DNA of 39,160 bases from Conidiobolus incongruus B7586 (lineage: Eukaryota > Entomophthoromycota > Entomophthoromycetes > Entomophthorales > Conidiobolaceae). The notes below the pieces were generated by a model. It saw only the letters and a program-made list of their open reading frames with translations, was not told the DNA's origin and made no database searches. The DNA lies in contig JNEM01007727.1 of assembly GCA_000697335.1 (NCBI GenBank), positions 1 to 39,160 on the forward strand. Direction: 5' to 3'. Below, piece after piece: positions 34,201 through 39,160 of the stretch. Numbering within the stretch: the stretch's first letter is position 1; every line of letters starts with the position of its first letter. The position numbers and the translations under genes were made by a program.

Positions 34201-34884
34201 TTTTATAATTAATAGATAATTAACTTAGTTTAAAATTAATTTATATTTTACATTTTAACTATAAGATAAAATAATGAATAAAAGAGAATAAGTTAAATTT
34301 AACCTTATAAATAATACTTTAAAGTTAATAACATTTTAGCTAAGAAAAATAAAACCAGCTAAATTAAAATATTTAGTTTATAAATAAGAACTCTTTACCT
34401 TAGTAGAAATAATCAAAAATCATTCATATTTCTTGTTTTATAACCTTTTTTTAACCCTTATAGATTATAAATCACTTATTTATTCAAATACTCAAAAGTA
34501 TTTATTAAGAAAATAAGTTAAATAGATTAAAATTATCTAAGCTTATTTTTTGTATTTAATATCTTTTAAGTTAATAAAACTATGTTGTAGATACTTTGTT
34601 AAAAAATCTTACATATTTATCCTTTTATTCTAATTATAAAAACACAACAAATATTAACTTAATGATTATTAATATTAAAAGTAAAGAATTTATTAAATTA
34701 CTTTAAGAAACACTATTAAATAATGATTTTTTTTGTTAATCAAAGAAGAACTCTTTTAACCCTTTGAAAATCAATTAAAATATGTTAAAAGATTTAAAAT
34801 TATTGATAACTTATTATATTATAATAATTGTTTATATATCTTTAATATTCTTAAGATTTAATAAGTAATATTTAATAAATATTA

Positions 34885-36201
34885 GTGTGTAAATTAAGTA
34901 ATGGCACAATTTTATAATTAAAATTAAATAAATAAATTAATATATAATATATAAAAATTAATAAATAATATAAAATTAATAGCCTCTTTTATTATTAATA
35001 ACTCTTTTCTATACCTTTAATAAGCTTCTAATACCTAATAAATAGTTTTTTTATTAAGGACTGAAATTTAATATTTTACAAACTAATTTAATTTGTTTAC
35101 AGGAATTTTTTTTCCTGTAAGCTGTTTTTTCAATTGTCTAAAACAATTATAATCATATAGGTTATAATCAAGTGAATATATTAGATGTGGTAACTCCCTT
35201 TAATTTATTTATATAAAAAATCTTTTACAGCTTTAGTTTTATATATTTTACAATTATCATGTAAAATAATAAGTGTCTTTAATTTATATTGAGAACACCA
35301 TTTAAAGATTGTTTTATTTAAAAAGGTAATATATAGCTTATTATTAATTGATTTTCCTTGAGGTATTAAATAAAAAAACCATATACCATTATAATCCATT
35401 ACAACAATTAATATTTGTTTATATTCAAAGTATTTATTCATTGGAATTTGTAGAGGGGATTGATTTAGCTTAACCCAACATCTTATTTTATTTTAAGGTA
35501 AAGGATTATATAAAGGAATTTAAAATTCATCAATTGTAAGTATTCACTGTAAAAACCTTTGTTTTTAGTTATACCTTAATAAGTTTAATTTAGCTATAGC
35601 TACTCTAGTTTTCTTTTAAGCTTCTGTTAAATTATAAGGTATCCATTTTATATTTTTATTAATTAATTTAAGTTTAAACTTAAGTAAATATGAAATGCTT
35701 GTATAATTAATATAAAATTGTTTTAATAGTTCTCTAACAGAAATAAAAGGGTATTTCTTAATATATTTTTTTACTCTATTAATAATTAAAAGAGTAACAG
35801 TAGAAATTAGTCTTTTAGATTTTAGTAAATTTTAAATAATGTCTCTTCTAGCTTTAAAATCACAAATTTAGCAATATATGGTAGTTTTAGATAAAGCACC
35901 ATCTCTATAAGCTATTTACAAGTTTTGGATGATTTTAAAGGGTTTATGGTTAAGTTTTAAAGATATAAAAATAAAAGCCTTTTAATAATTATAATCTAGT
36001 TTAAACATAATTAAATTTAAGTGTAAATTTTAAAATCAAAATATTTTAATAAAAATAATAATTAAAATTGAATATATATATATAGTTTGAAAATATTTAT
36101 TTTCCTATATAATATATATATATATATATAATCTTTCAAAATGTATAATATGTTTGAAAGATCAGAAATTAAAAAATTTGCCATTTCTTAATTTCTATAC
36201 T
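34885..36201 (-). mobile_element. Mariner-type DNA transposon, copy A, inserted in the LTR element
   Basis: The copy is about 1.3 kb, the usual mariner size. The left end has GTGTGTAAATTAAGTAATGG and the reverse complement of the right end has TATAGAAATTAAGAAATGGC, giving imperfect terminal inverted repeats beside TA. The transposase runs on the minus strand. An open piece at 35205-35441 contains the VVMDYNG, KSINNKLY and ILHDNCK blocks of mariner transposase, including the second catalytic Asp. Numerous stops elsewhere show that it is inactive. It separates the RNase H and integrase regions of the host element, so it arrived after that element. Most changes from copy B are C to T or G to A. 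Confidence 0.85.
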
Positions 36202-37499
36202 AATATTATAACTTACTAGTTAAAAGATATTAAAATTAGTTAAAGATTGTTGAGAGAATTAAAATAAAGTATTACTAACATTCTTTAATTAAATTAATTT
36301 AGAAATATATTAATACTTATAATATATATTAAAAAATTAAATATAATACCTAATTAAAATATAATTAACTTATTTTTTTACAAATCCCAAATAAAATTTA
36401 ATAATAAATCTAACTTAATTTTATAGAAATTCTTAAATTAACAAATAGTTATAATAACTTATTAATAATAATTGATTTATTTTTTAAATATACTTATTTT
36501 ATTCTTTGTTTTAAAACTTCTATAGTTAACAATATTATACAATTGTTATTCTTTAATATCTTTACTCATCATAAAATTTCACAAATTATTATATTAAATA
36601 AAGATATATAATTCAACTCTTGATTTTAAAAGTTATTATCCTTTTCCCTTAAGATTAACCTAGTTATGTTTACTATTAATTACCACTAAACTAATAAACT
36701 TATTAAAAGAATTATTAAAACCTTAAAATAAATGATTAAAGCTTATATTAACACTAATCAATTAAATTAAAATACTTATATTTATTAACTTCAATATTTA
36801 TTTAATATCTTTATTAATAAATCAACTGGTTTTAACCTTTACTTTATTAATTATAATAAATATCTTAACTTAATAATTGCTTTAAAACTTTAAATTAACT
36901 TACCCTTAGATGTTATTGAATTCTAGTCTAAAATTAAACATATTAATTCTTTTGTTAAATTCAACTTAGAAGAAAATTAAAAGATCATAAAATAATAATA
37001 CTTAAAGCTATTTAAAAATCCACTTAAATATAAAATTAGTATGTTTATATATTTAGAATAATTTATCCTTAAACTTATTTTACTTAAGTTTAGTTTAAAT
37101 TTAAAATACTTACTATTATATTATAACCCTTATAAAATTTAATTTATTGATTTAAACTTTAAAAATATTATCTTAGAATTACCTCTAACTTTGAGGATTA
37201 ACTTTACCTTTTATATATCCAAAATCAAACCTTATTTTAAAGATTTTAACATATTTCTTAATTAATTAAAAGTCTTAAAACTAAATTTAGTTATTAATTA
37301 AGATAGAGAAAAAGAGTATTATATTGATTATATAATTAAATTTAAATTTATTAGGAATAAGCTTTACTTTTATATAAAATAAATAAGTTATTAAAAAAAC
37401 TATAAGAACCTTTAAAAAATATTAAAAATATCTTAACCTATTATATCTATTTATAAAAATCTAGGGAATATATCTTCTTTACAAGATTTATCAAGGGAG

Positions 37500-37905
37500 T
37501 ATTAAGAGACTAGTTTTTTTAAATTCTTATATATATTTTTATATAATTTAATTAAATATAAATTATATAATTAATTTATACTTTTATAGTTAAATTAATT
37601 ATATAAATAATATTAAATTATCTAATAAATAAGGTTCTTCTTTTTTCTCTCAATTCTTATTATTCTTTATTTTTTATATTATTCTTAAGATTAAAATTAT
37701 ATTCTATTAATAATATAGCATATTAACACTACTTAATATAAATCTTAATATATTAGTGACTTATCTTAGTTTAAAGCTGAATTAAACTTTGTTTATATCT
37801 CCATATTATATTCTATGTTATATTGTCACATTCTGTACTTTACTACTTTTATATTAAGTCTTCCTCTATATTATATTAGTTTAACTATCACTATACTTAT
37901 AATAA
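37500..37905 (+). repeat. 3' LTR of the fossil chromodomain element
   Basis: Starts TATTAAGAGACTAG directly after a polypurine tract (AAGGGAG, 37493-37499) and aligns with the 5' LTR. An ATAAA pentamer occurs at both outer junctions (30885-30889 and about 37902-37906) and may be the target duplication, although the AT background makes this weak. Confidence 0.78.
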
Positions 37906-37992
37906 ATTTTAATATATTAGTGATTTATTTTAGTTTAAAGTTTAATTAAACTTTGTTTATATTTTCATACTATATTTTATATTATATTATTA
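37906..37992 (+). mobile_element. Right piece of the older LTR
   Basis: TTTTAATATATTAGTGATTT and the following bases match the LTR segment that continues from the point where the piece at 30647-30889 stops. It is broken off after about 87 bases by mariner copy C. The older LTR was thus hit by two separate insertions. Confidence 0.7.
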
Positions 37993-38489
37993 ATATAGAA
38001 ATTAAAAAATGGTTATTTTTTTAATTTTTGATCTTTTAAATATTTTATATATTTTGAAAAATTATATATATTTAAAAAATATAAGAAAATAAATATTTCC
38101 AAATTATATATATATATATATATATTAAATTTTAATTATTTTTTTTATTAAAATATTTTGATTTTAGCATTTATATTTAACTTTAATTATACTTAAATTA
38201 GATTATAATTATCCAAAAACTTTTATTTTTATATCTTTAAAACTTAATTATAAACACTTTAAAATCATTTAAAACTTTAAAATAGCTTATAAAGATAATA
38301 TTTTATCTAAAACTACCATATATTGTTAGATTTGTGATTTTAAAGCTAAAAGGGACATTATTTAAAATTTAGTAAAATTTAAAAAACTAATTTCTACAAT
38401 TATTTTTTCACTTGCTAATAAAATAAAAAAATATATTAAGAAATATCTTTTTATTTCTGTTAGAAAACTATTAAAGTAATTTAATATTA
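37993..38489 (+). mobile_element. Mariner copy C, 5' half (transposase N-terminal region)
   Basis: The sequence is the inverted counterpart of the 5' half of copy A (about 35700-36201). It starts with the same terminal repeat (TATAGAAATTAA, then AAATGG) and continues into the N-terminal helix-turn-helix region of transposase, with surviving blocks such as LANKIKKYIKKY. It is interrupted at about 38489 by copy B, next to a TA. It carries internal stops and is inactive. Confidence 0.72.
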
Positions 38490-39160
38490 CTTTGTAATTT
38501 AAATAATGGGAATTTTTTGCGATTGAAAAAAAATAAACATTTTAATATATACAAAGTAAAAATAAATATATAATATAAAATTAATAATTTCCTTTATTTC
38601 TAATAACTTTTTGCTATACTTTTGGCAAAGATCTAACACCTAAAAAACAGTTCTTTTTATTAAGGACTGAAATTTGATGTTTCACAAACCAATTAAATTT
38701 TCCTGCAGAAATTTTCTTTCCTGCAAGCTGGTTTTTTAATTGCCCAAAACAATTATAATCACATGGGTTATAATCTGGGGAATATACTGGATGTGGTAGT
38801 TCTTTCCAGTTATTTTTAATTAGAAAGTTTTTTACAACTTTAGATTTATGTATTTTGCAATTATCATGCAAAATAATAGGTCTTCTCAAATTATATTGAG
38901 AATACTAATTAGAAATAGTTTTATTTAAAAAAGAAATATAAAGTTTACTATTAATGGATTTTCCTTTAGGAACTAAATAAGAATAGCATATGCCATTATA
39001 ATCCATTGCTACAATTAACATTTGCTTATCAATAAAGTGCTTATTTAAAGGAATTTGTGGAGGGGGTTGATTGGGTTTAATCCAACACCTTGATTTATGT
39101 TTTGGCAAAGGATTATACAAAGGAATCCAAGATTCATCAATTACAATAATTCACTGTAAA
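38490..39160 (-). mobile_element. Mariner copy B, least decayed, runs off the window
   Basis: The 3' terminal repeat begins at about 38490 beside TA (CTTTGTAATTTAAATAATGG). On the minus strand the catalytic region of a mariner transposase is readable: VIDESW (first Asp, about 39136-39138), AMDYNG, KGKSINSKLY, ILHDNCKIHK (second Asp) and YSPDYNPCDY (third Asp). There are 90 residues between the first two Asp and 34 between the last two, so this is the DD34D class. The visible part has two in-frame stops, a TGA near 39152 and one near 38902, each where Trp is expected. G-to-A change in TGG would produce both. The N-terminal half lies outside the window. Confidence 0.9.

Larger units (their letters stand above)
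30890..37905 (+). mobile_element. Fossil Ty3/gypsy LTR retrotransposon, chromovirus type
   Basis: Order of parts, recognised from surviving fragments: 5' LTR; gag region with a zinc-knuckle-like remnant near 32290; protease region; reverse transcriptase about 33250-34200; RNase H about 34340-34640; integrase about 36200-37260; a chromodomain-like remnant about 37290-37450; a polypurine tract AAGGGAG ending at 37499; 3' LTR. The chromodomain after integrase places it among the chromoviruses. Without the mariner inside it the element is about 5.7 kb, a normal size. It is clearly dead, with breaks throughout (many tens). Base composition is about 89% AT in a counted section, with a RIP-like dinucleotide bias. 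LTR divergence cannot be turned into an age because the mutation process is not clock-like. Confidence 0.85.

Noticed and set aside
36110-36130. TA dinucleotide runs, also near 21475 and 38105
   Set aside because: Simple repeats of AT-rich DNA; the ones near 36110 and 38105 belong to the mariner copies.
1-39160. CRISPR arrays, operons and bacterial ribosome sites
   Set aside because: None seen; introns, tRNA, snoRNA and kinetochore genes show eukaryotic nuclear DNA.
30355-39160. Reading the AT-rich block as mitochondrial DNA or a centromere core
   Set aside because: No mitochondrial genes or RNAs are present, and the sequence is explained by LTR and mariner parts. A pericentromeric place is possible but nothing in the window shows it.

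Overview
The window looks like nuclear DNA of an AT-rich fungus. Most protein genes are split by short GT-AG introns of about 48-100 nt. Fungal-type markers include a biotin-protein ligase with an N-terminal glutamine-amidotransferase-like domain and a CENP-C/Mif2 protein ending in a cupin fold. A class-A-like seven-helix receptor and the low GC recall early-diverging fungi such as Conidiobolus. That placement is an inference from memory; no rRNA or barcode gene is present to settle it.

Layout. 1-830: AT-rich, no gene seen. 847-1790 (-): decayed PLP-dependent trans-sulfuration enzyme. 2818-2968 (+): box C/D snoRNA with a TATA box and T-tract, predicted to guide methylation in 18S rRNA. 4118-5812 (+): adenylosuccinate synthetase in eight exons. 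7196-8128 (+): seven-helix receptor-like protein. 8980-9225 (+): small one-helix membrane protein with a PPxY motif. 9515-10574 (+): ABHD11-like hydrolase. 10902-10973: degenerate tRNA-Lys-like sequence. 11687-13674 (+): CENP-C/Mif2. 14224-16109 (-): biotin-protein ligase with three frame breaks. 16359-16430 (-): intact tRNA-Gly(UCC), followed by an unexplained GC-richer island. 17365-20958 (-): intronless SF3B3/RSE1. 21795-24291 (+): PPP4R1-like HEAT protein with an in-frame stop or a very short intron. About 24765-26712 (+): Sir2-type deacetylase missing one zinc cysteine. 26864-28057 (-): beta-lactamase-like serine hydrolase.

From about 30.35 kb to the end the window is a nested nest of transposons at roughly 89% AT where counted. 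A fossil chromodomain Ty3/gypsy element (30890 to about 37905) sits inside an older LTR of its own family. It carries a mariner inserted between its RNase H and integrase regions. Further mariner pieces flank it, and the last one (38490 to the end) is the least decayed. CpA and TpG are strongly depleted there while CpT and ApG survive, which is the footprint expected of RIP-like mutation.

The genes are separate eukaryotic transcription units, not operons. They cover housekeeping (purine synthesis, biotinylation, splicing), kinetochore assembly, phosphatase regulation and chromatin silencing. The most unusual points are the RIP-like footprint in a possible non-Dikarya fungus, the four-copy nested transposon block, apparent damage to normally essential genes (BPL, possibly PPP4R1), and the altered zinc site in the sirtuin.
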